Position numbers and translations under genes: made by a program. This document shows, in pieces, positions 8,381-16,446 of a stretch of DNA of 64,000 nt. The stretch's first letter is position 1. Every line of letters starts with the position of its first letter. Origin of the DNA: Fulvimonas sp. R45 (lineage in GTDB: Bacteria > Pseudomonadota > Gammaproteobacteria > Xanthomonadales > Rhodanobacteraceae); the NCBI RefSeq assembly GCF_030504985.1, contig NZ_JASERU010000007.1, positions 62,001 to 126,000 of the forward strand. The letters run 5' to 3'. The notes below the pieces were generated by a model. That model searched no databases. It had not been told where the DNA came from and saw nothing but the letters and a program-made list of their open reading frames with translations.

Positions 8381-9784
8381 ATGAACAGGTTGATCCATGC
8401 ACCGCGGCGGATCGCGCGCCGCCTCGTCGCGCCGCTGCGCCGACCGCGCGCCGCGGCGTGGCTGGAAGCCCTGCCGGGCTTCGCGTTGCCGGCCGGCGCG
8501 ATCGAGACGCTGCCCGGGCCGGCGGCCTTCCATCGCGCGCTGCTGGCGCAGATCGCGCAGGCCACGCGGCGCATCGTGATCGTGGCGCTGTACCTGCAGG
8601 ACGACGACGCGGGCCGCGAGGTGCTGGCGGCGCTGCATGCGGCGCGGGCGCGGCACCCGCGGCTCGAGGTCGACGTGTACGTGGACTGGCACCGCGCCCG
8701 GCGCGGCCTGATCGGCAAGCAGGGCAGCCCGGGCAACGCGGCGATGTACCGTGAGTATGCACAGCGCCTCGGCGACGGCGTGCGCGTGTGGGGCGTGCCG
8801 GTGCAGAACCGCGAGCTGTTCGGCGTGCTGCACCTGAAAGGCTTCGTGTTCGACGACGTCGTGCTGTACAGCGGCGCCAGCCTCAACGACGTCTACCTGG
8901 CAAAGCACGGCCGCTACCGGCTCGACCGCTACCACCTGTTGCGCGAACGCGCGCTGGCCGATGCCATGGCGGGTTTCGTGCGGCAGCACTTCCACGGCGA
9001 CCCGGCGGTGTGCCGGCTCGACGCCGGCGAGCCGCCGCCCACGCGCAGCCTGCTGCCGGCGATCCGCGCCTTCCGCCAGCGCCTGCAGCAGGCGCGCTAT
9101 GCGGCGCCGCCCGCGCCCGCGCTGGCCGACGGCGAGGTGGCGGCGTCGCCGCTGCTCGGTTTCGGCCGCGCCGACAACCAGCTCAACGAAGCCGTGCTGG
9201 CGCTGCTGCGCGGCGCGCGGCGCAAGGTCGTGCTGCTGACGCCGTACTTCAACCTGCCGCGGCCGGTGCGCGCGGCGGTCGGGCAGGCGCTGCGGCGCGG
9301 CTGCACGGTCGAGATCATGGTGGGCGACAAGACCGCCAACGACTTCTACATCCCGCCTGGCCAGCCGTTCCGCACCATCGGCCTGCTGCCGTACCTGTAC
9401 GAGAACAACCTGCGCCGCTACGCCCGCGCGCACCGCGGCCACCTCGCCAGCGGCCAGCTGGCGATCCGCCTGTGGCGCGACGGCGACAACAGCTACCACC
9501 TGAAGGGCCTGTTCGTGGACGACGAGTACGCCCTGCTCACCGGCCACAACCTCAACCCGCGCGCGTGGGCGCTGGACCTGGAGAACGCGCTGCTGCTGCG
9601 CGACCCGTCGCGCCGGCTGCTGGCGCAGCACCGCGCCGAGCGCGAGGCGCTGCGGAGCCATGCCGTGGCGGTCGAGGATTACCGTGCACTGGAAAGCCCG
9701 CGCAGCTATCCGCCGGAGGTGCGCAGGCTGCTGCGGCGGCTGAGCCGGGTGCGGCTGGATCGGCTGGTGAACCGGTTGCTTTGA
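8381..9784 (+). CDS. pssA: CDP-diacylglycerol--serine O-phosphatidyltransferase, phospholipase D family
   Basis: A 467-residue protein with two HKD half-sites. The first is HLKGFVFDD (His151, Lys153, Asp158) and the second is YHLKGLFVDDEYALLTGHN in the C-terminal half, followed by the PRAWALDLEN block typical of PssA. E. coli PssA is 451 residues with the same layout. The enzyme makes phosphatidylserine, the precursor of phosphatidylethanolamine, at the membrane-cytosol interface. The gene stands alone; a perfect inverted-repeat element (9903-10033) follows it. Confidence 0.93.
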   Translation: MNRLIHAPRRIARRLVAPLRRPRAAAWLEALPGFALPAGAIETLPGPAAFHRALLAQIAQATRRIVIVALYLQDDDAGREVLAALHAARARHPRLEVDVYVDWHRARRGLIGKQGSPGNAAMYREYAQRLGDGVRVWGVPVQNRELFGVLHLKGFVFDDVVLYSGASLNDVYLAKHGRYRLDRYHLLRERALADAMAGFVRQHFHGDPAVCRLDAGEPPPTRSLLPAIRAFRQRLQQARYAAPPAPALADGEVAASPLLGFGRADNQLNEAVLALLRGARRKVVLLTPYFNLPRPVRAAVGQALRRGCTVEIMVGDKTANDFYIPPGQPFRTIGLLPYLYENNLRRYARAHRGHLASGQLAIRLWRDGDNSYHLKGLFVDDEYALLTGHNLNPRAWALDLENALLLRDPSRRLLAQHRAEREALRSHAVAVEDYRALESPRSYPPEVRRLLRRLSRVRLDRLVNRLL

Positions 9785-9902
9785 TTTGGATGCTGGGGGC
9801 TGCGGGGTTGCTCGCCTGCGGCGGGCTTTCGGATGCCTGCCGGCGCCCGAGTCCCCGGCATGGCCGAGCCGTCTCATTCTCGTTTGTGCGCTGTCTCCCT
9901 CG

Positions 9903-10033
9903 CCGTCATTCCGGCGCAGGCCGGAATCCAGTGACGTCGGTGCACGGCTATCGCGAAAACCTGCTGCTCCTGCTACTGCAGGACCAGCCCCGCGGCTGTT
10001 GAAAAGCGCCTCCGGCCTGCGCCGGAATGACGG
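9903..10033. repeat. Palindromic element with perfect 22-bp terminal inverted repeats
   Basis: Left end CCGTCATTCCGGCGCAGGCC (plus GG, 9903-9924) and right end 10012-10033 are exact reverse complements over 22 bp, enclosing about 87 bp. The left end continues with AATCCAG and the right is preceded by GAAAAGCGCCT. Related copies are at 53984-54105 and 54172-54201. The shape is that of a small non-autonomous repeat (REP pair or MITE-like). It lies in the 269-bp gap between the convergent pssA and ydcH-like genes; the rest of the gap (9785-9902) shows nothing I recognise. Confidence 0.8.
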
Positions 10034-10053
10034 TCGCCGCTTGTCGCAGAGGA

Positions 10054-10260
10054 TCAGGCGTCCAGGTCGGGGATCAGCTTGCTCTCGATGCGCGCGATCG
10101 CGTCCTTCAGCAGCAGGCGGCGCTTCTTCAGCCGGGTGAGCTGCAGTTCGTCGCGGCCGATCGCGGTGGCGAGCTGGTCGATGGCCATGTCGAGGTCGCG
10201 ATGCTCCACGCGCAGTTCGGCCAGCAGGCGGGCGAGTTGGGCGGAATCCTGGACCTGCAT
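10054..10260 (-). CDS. YdcH/DUF465 family small protein
   Basis: A 68-residue, highly charged, entirely helical protein: MQVQDSAQLARLLAELRVEH, then a middle region of alternating acidic and hydrophobic residues, and LKKRRLLLKDAIARIESKL near the end. This is the DUF465/YdcH pattern of about 70 residues with a basic KKxRLxLKD core. The frame is open further upstream, but the ATG at 10260 gives the family's normal length; upstream codons would extend into the ttcA gene on the other strand. Function is unknown in the family. Confidence 0.85.
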   Translation of the reverse strand: MQVQDSAQLARLLAELRVEHRDLDMAIDQLATAIGRDELQLTRLKKRRLLLKDAIARIESKLIPDLDA

Positions 10261-10360
10261 GGCGACGGCGGCAACGGTCAGTGGCGACGCACCAGTGTAG
10301 CGCCGCCGGAACGGGGAGGGCGAGGCGCTACAATGTCGCCTTTCCGTGCCATCGCGAGCC

Positions 10361-11239
10361 ATGTCCGCCGATCCCGCCGCTTTCCGCCTGCCCCGCGAGG
10401 CCGGGCGCCTCGCCGCCCGGCTGCAGCGCCAGACCGGGCAGGCGATCGCCGATTTCCGCATGATCGGGGACGGCGACCGCGTGATGGTGTGCCTGTCCGG
10501 CGGCAAGGACTCCTACACCCTGCTGGACATGCTGCTGGCGCTGCAGGCCCGGGCGCCGGTGCGCTTCGAGCTGGTCGCGGTGAACCTGGACCAGAAGCAG
10601 CCCGGCTTCCCGGCGCACGTGCTGCCGGACTACCTGCGTGCCCGCGGCGTGCCGTTCCATGTCATCGAGCAGGACACCTACGGCACGGTGACGCGGGTGA
10701 TTCCCGCGGGCAGGACGATGTGCAGCCTGTGCTCGCGGCTGCGCCGCGGCGCGCTGTACGCCTGGGCGGCGGCCAATGGCATCACCAGGATCGCGCTGGG
10801 CCACCACCGCGACGACATCCTCGCCACCTTCTTCCTCAACCTGTTCCATCAGGCCAGCCTGAAGGCGATGCCGCCCAAGCTGCGCTCGGACGACGGCCGC
10901 CACGTGGTGATCCGCCCGCTGGCCTACTGCCGCGAGGACGACATCGCCGAGTACGCCGCGCTGCGCGGCTTCCCGATCATCCCGTGCAACCTGTGCGGCT
11001 CGCAGGAGAACCTGCAGCGCAAGGCGGTGCGGCGCATGCTGGACGAGTGGGAGCGCGAGCACCCCGGCCGCAGCGAGACGATCTTCCGCGCGCTGGGCAA
11101 CGTGGCCCCCTCCCAGCTGGCCGACCGCGGCCTGTTCGACTTCGAAGGCCTGCGCGCGGAGGGCTGTTCCGACGGCGCCGCGGCAGGCGATAATCGGACG
11201 TCCATACGTCCATCCATCCATTCACACGAAAGCGAGTAG
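10361..11239 (+). CDS. ttcA: tRNA 2-thiocytidine(32) synthetase TtcA
   Basis: A 292-residue PP-loop ATPase with the P-loop SGGKDS at residues 46-51 and the two CxxC pairs of TtcA, CSLC (121-124) and CNLC (209-212), which hold the iron-sulfur cluster. The flanking motifs ([17 protein letters not shown] and [12 protein letters not shown]) match the family closely. It thiolates cytidine 32 of certain tRNAs. An in-frame ATG five codons upstream (10346) is possible; 10361 is chosen because it begins the usual N-terminus. The C-terminal residues after GLRAEGC are low-complexity and run into a CCAT-rich stretch. The aminotransferase gene starts 3 bp after its stop. Confidence 0.95.
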   Translation: MSADPAAFRLPREAGRLAARLQRQTGQAIADFRMIGDGDRVMVCLSGGKDSYTLLDMLLALQARAPVRFELVAVNLDQKQPGFPAHVLPDYLRARGVPFHVIEQDTYGTVTRVIPAGRTMCSLCSRLRRGALYAWAAANGITRIALGHHRDDILATFFLNLFHQASLKAMPPKLRSDDGRHVVIRPLAYCREDDIAEYAALRGFPIIPCNLCGSQENLQRKAVRRMLDEWEREHPGRSETIFRALGNVAPSQLADRGLFDFEGLRAEGCSDGAAAGDNRTSIRPSIHSHESE

Positions 11240-11242
11240 ACC

Positions 11243-12445
11243 GTGTCCCTTTTTGCATCCGTTGAAATGGCGCCGGGCGATCCGATCCTCGGCCTCACCG
11301 AGGCCTACCTGGCCGATCCGCGCCCGAACAAGGTGAACCTGGGCGTGGGCATCTACGTCGACGACCAGGGCCGCATCCCGGTGCTGCAGGCGGTGCGCCA
11401 GGTCGAGCAGGCGCTGGCGGGCGGCGACCAGCCGCGCGGCTACCTGCCGATCGACGGCCTGCCGGCCTACAACCTCGCCACGCAGAAGCTGCTGTTCGGC
11501 GCGGACTCGCCGCTGCTGGAGGCCGGCCGCGTGGCCACCGCGCAGACCATCGGCGGCAGCGGCGCGCTGCGCGTGGGCGCGGACCTGCTCAAGCAGGTGC
11601 TGGGCGACAAGGCCACGCTGGCGATCAGCAACCCGAGCTGGGGCAACCATCACGCGGTGTTCGGCACCGCCGGCTTCAAGTTGCTGGACTACCGCTATTA
11701 CCACGCGCCCACCCGCGGCCTGGACTTCGCCGGCATGCTGGAGGACCTCGGCCGGCTGGAGCCCGGCGCCGTGGTGCTGCTGCACGCCTGCTGCCACAAC
11801 CCCACCGGCGTGGATCTCGACGCCGCGCAGTGGGCGCAGGTGGTGGCGCTGCTGAAGGACCGCCGCCTGCTGCCGTTCGTGGACATGGCCTACCAGGGCT
11901 TCGACCAGGGCACTGAGGCCGACGCCCTCGCGGTGCGCCTGCTGGCCGACTCCGGCATCGAGGCCTTCGTGGTGGCGAACTCCTACTCCAAGTCGTTCTC
12001 GCTGTACGGCGAACGCGTGGGCGCGCTGTCCTTCGTCGGCGCCGACCGCGACGAGGCGGCGCGGCTGCGTTCGAAGATCAAGCAGACCATCCGCGCCAAC
12101 TATTCCAGCCCGGCCACGCATGGCGGCAAGCTGGTCGCCGCCGTGCTGGACAGCGCCGAGCTGCGCGCGCTGTGGGAGCAGGAGCTGGGCGCGATGCGCG
12201 AACGCATCCACGTGATGCGCGCGGGCCTGGTGGACCGGCTGGCGGCGCTGGGGGCGCCGGACTTCGGCTTCATCAACAAGCAGGCCGGCATGTTCTCCTA
12301 TTCCGGGCTGAGCAAGGCGCAGGTGGACCGCCTGCGCGACGAACACGCCATCTACGCGCTGTCCAGCGGGCGCATTTGCGTGGCCGCGCTCAACACCGGC
12401 AATATCGACTACGTGGCGCGCGCCGTCGCCGACGTCTGCGCCTGA
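11243..12445 (+). CDS. Aspartate/aromatic amino acid aminotransferase (class I PLP, TyrB/AspC-like)
   Basis: A 400-residue fold-type I aminotransferase starting with GTG. Visible signatures are PNKVNLGVGIYVDDQG near the N-terminus, NPSWGNHHAVF (PLP ring stacking region), HACCHNPTGVD, and the Schiff-base lysine Lys250 in NSYSKSFSLYGERVGAL. This is the AspC/TyrB subgroup, which moves amino groups between aspartate, aromatic amino acids and 2-oxoglutarate. Sequence alone does not separate AspC from TyrB. It follows ttcA by 3 bp and is followed by a palindromic element (12465-12562). Confidence 0.93.
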   Translation: MSLFASVEMAPGDPILGLTEAYLADPRPNKVNLGVGIYVDDQGRIPVLQAVRQVEQALAGGDQPRGYLPIDGLPAYNLATQKLLFGADSPLLEAGRVATAQTIGGSGALRVGADLLKQVLGDKATLAISNPSWGNHHAVFGTAGFKLLDYRYYHAPTRGLDFAGMLEDLGRLEPGAVVLLHACCHNPTGVDLDAAQWAQVVALLKDRRLLPFVDMAYQGFDQGTEADALAVRLLADSGIEAFVVANSYSKSFSLYGERVGALSFVGADRDEAARLRSKIKQTIRANYSSPATHGGKLVAAVLDSAELRALWEQELGAMRERIHVMRAGLVDRLAALGAPDFGFINKQAGMFSYSGLSKAQVDRLRDEHAIYALSSGRICVAALNTGNIDYVARAVADVCA

Positions 12446-12464
12446 TTCCTGTCGTCTGTCGCCT

Positions 12465-12562
12465 GACCGTTCGCATTGAGCGCAGCCCGCGCGGCGGGCG
12501 GAGTCGAAACGCCGCTGTCCTTCGACTCCGTCCCTGCGGGACTGCGCCCGGGGCGAACGGTC
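12465..12562. repeat. Whole-element inverted repeat with GACCGTTCGC ends and a GGAGTCGAA core
   Basis: The left end GACCGTTCGC (12465-12474) pairs with GCGAACGGTC at 12553-12562. Inside, TTGAGCGCAGCCCGC and CGGAGTCGAA oppose TTCGACTCCG and GGACTGCGCCC, so most of the 98 bp can fold as one long imperfect hairpin. A half copy occurs at 46062-46102 at the end of tdk. It occupies the gap between the aminotransferase gene and rdgC. It may end or stabilise the upstream transcript; it has no following T-run of a classical terminator. Confidence 0.75.
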
Positions 12563-12590
12563 TTCGTGTCGTGCCTTTACTGGATACCGC

Positions 12591-13508
12591 ATGTTCTTCC
12601 GCAACCTCACGCTGTTCCGCTTTTCCCCCGCCGTCGCCGCCGACCTGGCCCGCCTCGAGGAGGCGCTGGGCGAACACCGGCTGCGTCCCTGCGGACCGCT
12701 GGAGATGTTCACCAAGGGCTTCGTGCCGCCGATCGGCCGCGGCGAGGATGCCGCGCTCACCCACGCGGTGAAGCACTGCACCTGGCTCGCCGTGGGCGGC
12801 GAGGACAAGCTGCTGCCAGCCGCGGTGGTCAACGACGAGCTGCAGCGCAAGGTGCGCAAGATCGCCGAGGAGGAAGGCCGCAAGGTTGGCGGCCGCGAGC
12901 GCAAGCGGCTGAAGGAGGACCTGCTCACCGAACTGCTGCCGCGCGCCTTCGTGCGCAGCTCGCGGCTGTCCGCCTACGTGGACACGAAGCACGGCTGGCT
13001 GGTGCTGGACACGTCCAGCCGCAAGTCGGCCGAGAACGCGCTGACCCAGATCCGCGAGGCGCTGGGCAGCTTCCCCGCCGTGCCGCTGGCGCCGGAGGAA
13101 GGCCCGCGCGTGCTGATGACCGACTGGCTGGCCAACGGCAACCTGCCCGCCGGCCTGGCGCTGGGCGACGAGTGCGAGCTGCGCGACCCGGCCAGCGCCA
13201 CCGGCGCCATCGCGCGCTGCCGCCGGCAGGACCTCGACGCCGAGGAAGTGAAGGAGCACCTGCGCAACGGCAAGCAGGTGTTCCAGCTCGGCCTGGTGTT
13301 CGACGACCGCATCAGCTTCGTGCTGGGCGAGGACCTGGTACTGCGCAAGCTGAAGTTCCTCGACGTGGTGATGGACGAGCTGGGCGACAGCCACGAGGAC
13401 GCCTCCGCCGAGGCCGACGCCAGCTTCGCCCTGCTCACCCTGGAGCTGGAGCGGTTGCTGGCCAAGCTGGAGGAGTGGTTCGGCCTGCCGCGTCCCAGCG
13501 ACGGCTGA
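12591..13508 (+). CDS. rdgC: Recombination-associated protein RdgC
   Basis: A 305-residue protein with the RdgC start MFFRNLTLFRFSPAVAADL and the conserved stretches GFVPPIGRGEDAALTHAV, LLPAAVVNDELQRK and LDTSSRKSAENALTQIREAL. The family's usual length is about 300. RdgC is a ring-shaped dimer that binds duplex DNA and modulates RecA-dependent recombination, associated with the nucleoid. It is monocistronic here, between a palindromic element and a metalloprotease gene. Confidence 0.96.
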   Translation: MFFRNLTLFRFSPAVAADLARLEEALGEHRLRPCGPLEMFTKGFVPPIGRGEDAALTHAVKHCTWLAVGGEDKLLPAAVVNDELQRKVRKIAEEEGRKVGGRERKRLKEDLLTELLPRAFVRSSRLSAYVDTKHGWLVLDTSSRKSAENALTQIREALGSFPAVPLAPEEGPRVLMTDWLANGNLPAGLALGDECELRDPASATGAIARCRRQDLDAEEVKEHLRNGKQVFQLGLVFDDRISFVLGEDLVLRKLKFLDVVMDELGDSHEDASAEADASFALLTLELERLLAKLEEWFGLPRPSDG

Positions 13509-13509
13509 G

Positions 13510-13565
13510 ACCCGCGCCGCGCAAGGCTTCGCGGGTTCGCTGTCGATCAACCCTTGCGCAAGGGT
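13510..13565. other. Two short hairpins downstream of rdgC
   Basis: ACCCGCG (13510-13516) pairs with CGCGGGT (13530-13536), just after the rdgC stop. A perfect 16-bp palindrome, ACCCTTGCGCAAGGGT, lies at 13550-13565. Neither is followed by a T-run, so they are not convincing intrinsic terminators. The second could be a protein-binding site for the metalloprotease gene that starts at 13641. Confidence 0.4.
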
Positions 13566-13640
13566 GGGCGCTTCCCCACATACTGTCTGTCCGGGCGCGC
13601 GCCAGCGATGGGGCGCGCCCGTGGTACGGGCAGGCAGGAC

Positions 13641-14411
13641 ATGGCGCAGCATCTCGAAGGCGACTGGCTGGAACTGGCGACGGCGGGCGGCAACACCATC
13701 CGGGTGTTGAAGGCCGCGCATCCACGCGCGCGCAGGCTTCGCCTCACGGTCACGCCGAAGGGCGCGCGCGTGTCCTATCCGCACGGCACCCATCCCGCCC
13801 AGGTCAGCGCCTTCCTGCGCAGCCACGCCGAGTGGCTGGAGCAGAAGCTCGACGAGCTGAACCTGATCGTGAAGCCGCTTCCTCCGCTGCGGGTGGGTTA
13901 CGAAACCGAATTCCCGCTGCGCGGCGAGCCGGCCGTGCTGGACTGGGCCGAGGGCCCGTATCCGCGCGTGGAACCGTCAGCCCGCGGCCTCACCCTGGTG
14001 ATCCCGCGCCCGCACACGCGCGCGCTGCCGGTGGCGCGCGGCCTGCTGGCCTCGCACTTCGAGACGCTGATCCGGCGCGACGTGTCGCGCTGGCTGGCCG
14101 GCTACGTGCCGCGCCTGGGCCTGGCCCCCACCGCGCTGCGCATCCGCCCGATGAAGAGCCTGTGGGGCAGCCTGGATACCCGCGACCGCATCAACCTCGA
14201 CCTGGCGCTGGCGCTGGCCCCGCCCGCCGCGCTGCGCTACGTGCTGGTGCACGAGCTGTGCCACCTCAAGGTGCGCAGCCACGCGCCGCGCTTCTGGGCG
14301 CTGGTGGAAAGCATCTTCCCGGCCTGGCGCGAGCAGCGCGACTGGCTGCGCATCAACGGCGCCACGCTGAAGGCGGAGCTGGACCGGCTGGTGGCCGACG
14401 TGGCCGACTGA
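13641..14411 (+). CDS. M48/YgjP-like zinc metallopeptidase
   Basis: A 256-residue protein of the YgjP/WLM (DUF45) group. The C-terminal catalytic block reads YVLVHELCHLKVRSHAPRFW: zinc ligands His204 and His208 with Glu205, and a further His at about 214. Before it stands the MKSLWGSLDTRDRINL strand typical of the group. The N-terminal half holds the VTPKGARVSYPHGTHPAQV beta region. The frame is open from a TTG at 13554, but the ATG at 13641 gives the normal N-terminus. Substrates are unknown. It lies between rdgC and a YciI gene, with no clear operon partner. Confidence 0.85.
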   Translation: MAQHLEGDWLELATAGGNTIRVLKAAHPRARRLRLTVTPKGARVSYPHGTHPAQVSAFLRSHAEWLEQKLDELNLIVKPLPPLRVGYETEFPLRGEPAVLDWAEGPYPRVEPSARGLTLVIPRPHTRALPVARGLLASHFETLIRRDVSRWLAGYVPRLGLAPTALRIRPMKSLWGSLDTRDRINLDLALALAPPAALRYVLVHELCHLKVRSHAPRFWALVESIFPAWREQRDWLRINGATLKAELDRLVADVAD

Positions 14412-14496
14412 ACGAGGCCGGCGCGCCGGGTGGCACTCGACGCCCGGCCGCCGCCGGCGCAGGCTGGCGGCTTCGCCGCCACATGCGGGAGGCCGC

Positions 14497-14796
14497 ATGC
14501 CGCACTACTTCTGCAAGCTGACGCCGCCCCGTCCCAGCTTCCCCGCCGATATCACGCCGGACGAAGCCGCCCTGATGGGCACGCACGCCGCCTACTGGCG
14601 CGCCCGGATGGACGAGGGCGCGGTGGTCGTGTTCGGCCCGGTGGACGATCCGGCCGGCGCCTACGGCATCCTGGTGCTGCAGCTCCCCGAGGGCGCCGAC
14701 CCGCAGCCGCTGGTCGACGCCGACCCGGTGATCCGCGCCGGCACCGGCTTCCGCTTCGAGGTGCATCCGATGCGGGCGGTGCTGCCGGCGGGTTGA
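14497..14796 (+). CDS. YciI-like family protein
   Basis: A 99-residue alpha+beta protein starting MPHYFCKLTPPRPSF. It has the central MGTHAAYWRARMDEGAVVVF stretch, then a DPAGAYGILVLQ strand. YciI-like proteins are small ferredoxin-like dimers with a conserved His-Asp pair, some with dehydrogenase/dehalogenase-like activity, mostly uncharacterised. The conserved His is in the GTHAAYW segment. It follows the metalloprotease gene by 85 bp on the same strand. Confidence 0.8.
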   Translation: MPHYFCKLTPPRPSFPADITPDEAALMGTHAAYWRARMDEGAVVVFGPVDDPAGAYGILVLQLPEGADPQPLVDADPVIRAGTGFRFEVHPMRAVLPAG

Positions 14797-15054
14797 ACCG
14801 TGGTCGAAATCGCCCACGCCGGCACGTCCTGGCAGCGGGGCGGCGCGAGGCCTGGGCCGCGACGCCGAGGCGGAAACGGCACGCGACCGCGCCATCGGCC
14901 TGTGCGGAGATCCGGCGATGCGTGCGTTCCTGCAACAGGGTCGGACCCGCCGGCGCGAGGTCGGATTCACCCGGTGGGGCTGACATCCGTCACTCGACCG
15001 CGGGACGGGCGCGGCCGCATGCTGGCGGCCGTCTCCCTGGCCGGACGATCCGCC

Positions 15055-15636
15055 ATGCATCCCTTTTCCTGGGGCACCCTGTTCGAGGCCACCTGGCTGG
15101 TCTGGTTGCTGTACTGGTTCTGGAGCGCGCGTGGCGTCAAGGCGGCGGCGCGCGAGGACGGCTGGGCCGCGATGCTGGCCTACCGGATCCCGGTGATGCT
15201 GGGCTTCGGCCTGCTGGTCGCGCTGGGGCAGGGCGCGGGAGACTCGTGGCTGTACCGGCACGTGCCATCGGCCGGGGCATGGGCGCCGCCGCTGGGCTGG
15301 CTGTTGCTGCTGATGGGGTTGGGCTTCGCCTGCTGGGCGCGCGTGGTGCTGGGCCGCAACTGGAGCGCCACCGTGCAGCTCAAGCAGGATCACGAGTTGG
15401 TGGTGGCGGGACCGTACCGCTGGGTGCGCCACCCGATCTACACCGGCATGCTGCTGGGCGTGCTCGGCACCTTGCTGGCGATCGGTGCGTGGCCGGGATT
15501 GCTCGCACTGGCCCTGGTCGGCGCCGGCTTCTGGCTCAAGCTGCGCCACGAGGAGCGCTGGATGCGCGAGCAGTTCGGCGCGGCCTACGTCGACTACATG
15601 CGCAGGGTAAAGGCGCTGGTGCCCGGCTTGCTGTGA
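15055..15636 (+). CDS. Isoprenylcysteine carboxyl methyltransferase (ICMT) family membrane protein
   Basis: A 193-residue protein with four to five hydrophobic helices. It carries the C-terminal signature GPYRWVRHPIYTGMLLG followed by an RHEERWMREQFG tail and YVDYMRRV, as in ICMT/PEMT-like bacterial methyltransferases. The family binds SAM through the RHP-Y region; the bacterial substrate is generally unknown. An upstream in-frame ATG (15019) is possible, but 15055 begins the first hydrophobic segment. The 258 bp before it contain no clear gene. Confidence 0.85.
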   Translation: MHPFSWGTLFEATWLVWLLYWFWSARGVKAAAREDGWAAMLAYRIPVMLGFGLLVALGQGAGDSWLYRHVPSAGAWAPPLGWLLLLMGLGFACWARVVLGRNWSATVQLKQDHELVVAGPYRWVRHPIYTGMLLGVLGTLLAIGAWPGLLALALVGAGFWLKLRHEERWMREQFGAAYVDYMRRVKALVPGLL

Positions 15637-15678
15637 GGTGGCCGGCCGCTCCTGCAGGAACGGCGCCGAGAAGCGAAG

Positions 15679-16281
15679 TCAGGCGGCCGGCTGGCGAGGC
15701 TGGCGCACGTAGCGCGTGCCCAGCAGGTAGTCCCACAGCGGCGAGGTGACGCCGAAGTTGCTGTCCGGATGGTAGTGGTGCACGTGGTGGGCGGCGGCCC
15801 AGCGGCGCAGCAGCGGACGCTTGAAGCGCACGTGGTGGATCACGAAGTGGCTGACGCCGTAGGCCACGTAGCCGAAGGTGGCGGCGCCGGCCATCAGGAA
15901 GGTGAAGCCGGCGGGCAGCACCAGCACGAGCAGGCCGGTCAGGCCGAGCAGGATCGCCGCGGGCAGGAAGAACGGCAGCGAGTCGTAGCCGAGTGGTTCG
16001 CGGTGGTGCTTGTCGTGGCCCTGCGCGAACAGCGGGATGCGCGTGTGGAACATCCAGCGATGGAAGAAGTACTCGATGAAACTGAAGGCGAACAGCCCTG
16101 TCGCCACCGCCGCGAGGGCGATGCCCGGGCCGTTGCTGCGCTGCCAGCCGGCCGCCAGCAGGATCGCGCCCAGCCCGACGTCCAGCGCGACCTCGAGCCA
16201 GTAGTTGGCGCGGGTCGAGGACATCCGGACGATCGCGTCCAGCCAGGCCTGCATGATGTTCCGCTTGGTCGTTGCTTGCAT
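15679..16281 (-). CDS. Sterol desaturase / fatty acid hydroxylase family membrane protein
   Basis: A 200-residue four-helix membrane protein with the eight-histidine di-iron clusters of the family: HRWMFH (74-79), HDKHH (89-93), SHFVIHH (to 150) and HHVHHYH (165-171). Such enzymes hydroxylate or desaturate lipids, carotenoids or sterol-like substrates in the membrane. The frame is open further upstream, but 16281 (MQATTKRN) precedes the family-like region and longer starts add only basic, low-information residues. It is convergent with the ICMT-like gene, with 42 bp between the stops. Confidence 0.88.
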   Translation of the reverse strand: MQATTKRNIMQAWLDAIVRMSSTRANYWLEVALDVGLGAILLAAGWQRSNGPGIALAAVATGLFAFSFIEYFFHRWMFHTRIPLFAQGHDKHHREPLGYDSLPFFLPAAILLGLTGLLVLVLPAGFTFLMAGAATFGYVAYGVSHFVIHHVRFKRPLLRRWAAAHHVHHYHPDSNFGVTSPLWDYLLGTRYVRQPRQPAA

Positions 16282-16446
16282 AGTCCCGTGTTCCCGCCAC
16301 ATGGCGCACCGTCCGCCGGGATTGTGCATCCCCCCATTTCGGCGCTCGTCCATGACTTCACATGATGTGCACCGCCTGGCTGACTCCCGCATGACCGGAC
16401 GGCAGGGGGTGCCGTCGGCACCGTCCCTATGATGCCGCAGCCGGGC

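Noticed and set aside
13554-13640. TTG start for the YgjP-like metalloprotease
   Set aside because: The added 29 residues overlap a perfect DNA palindrome and have no family-like content; ATG 13641 gives the usual N-terminus.
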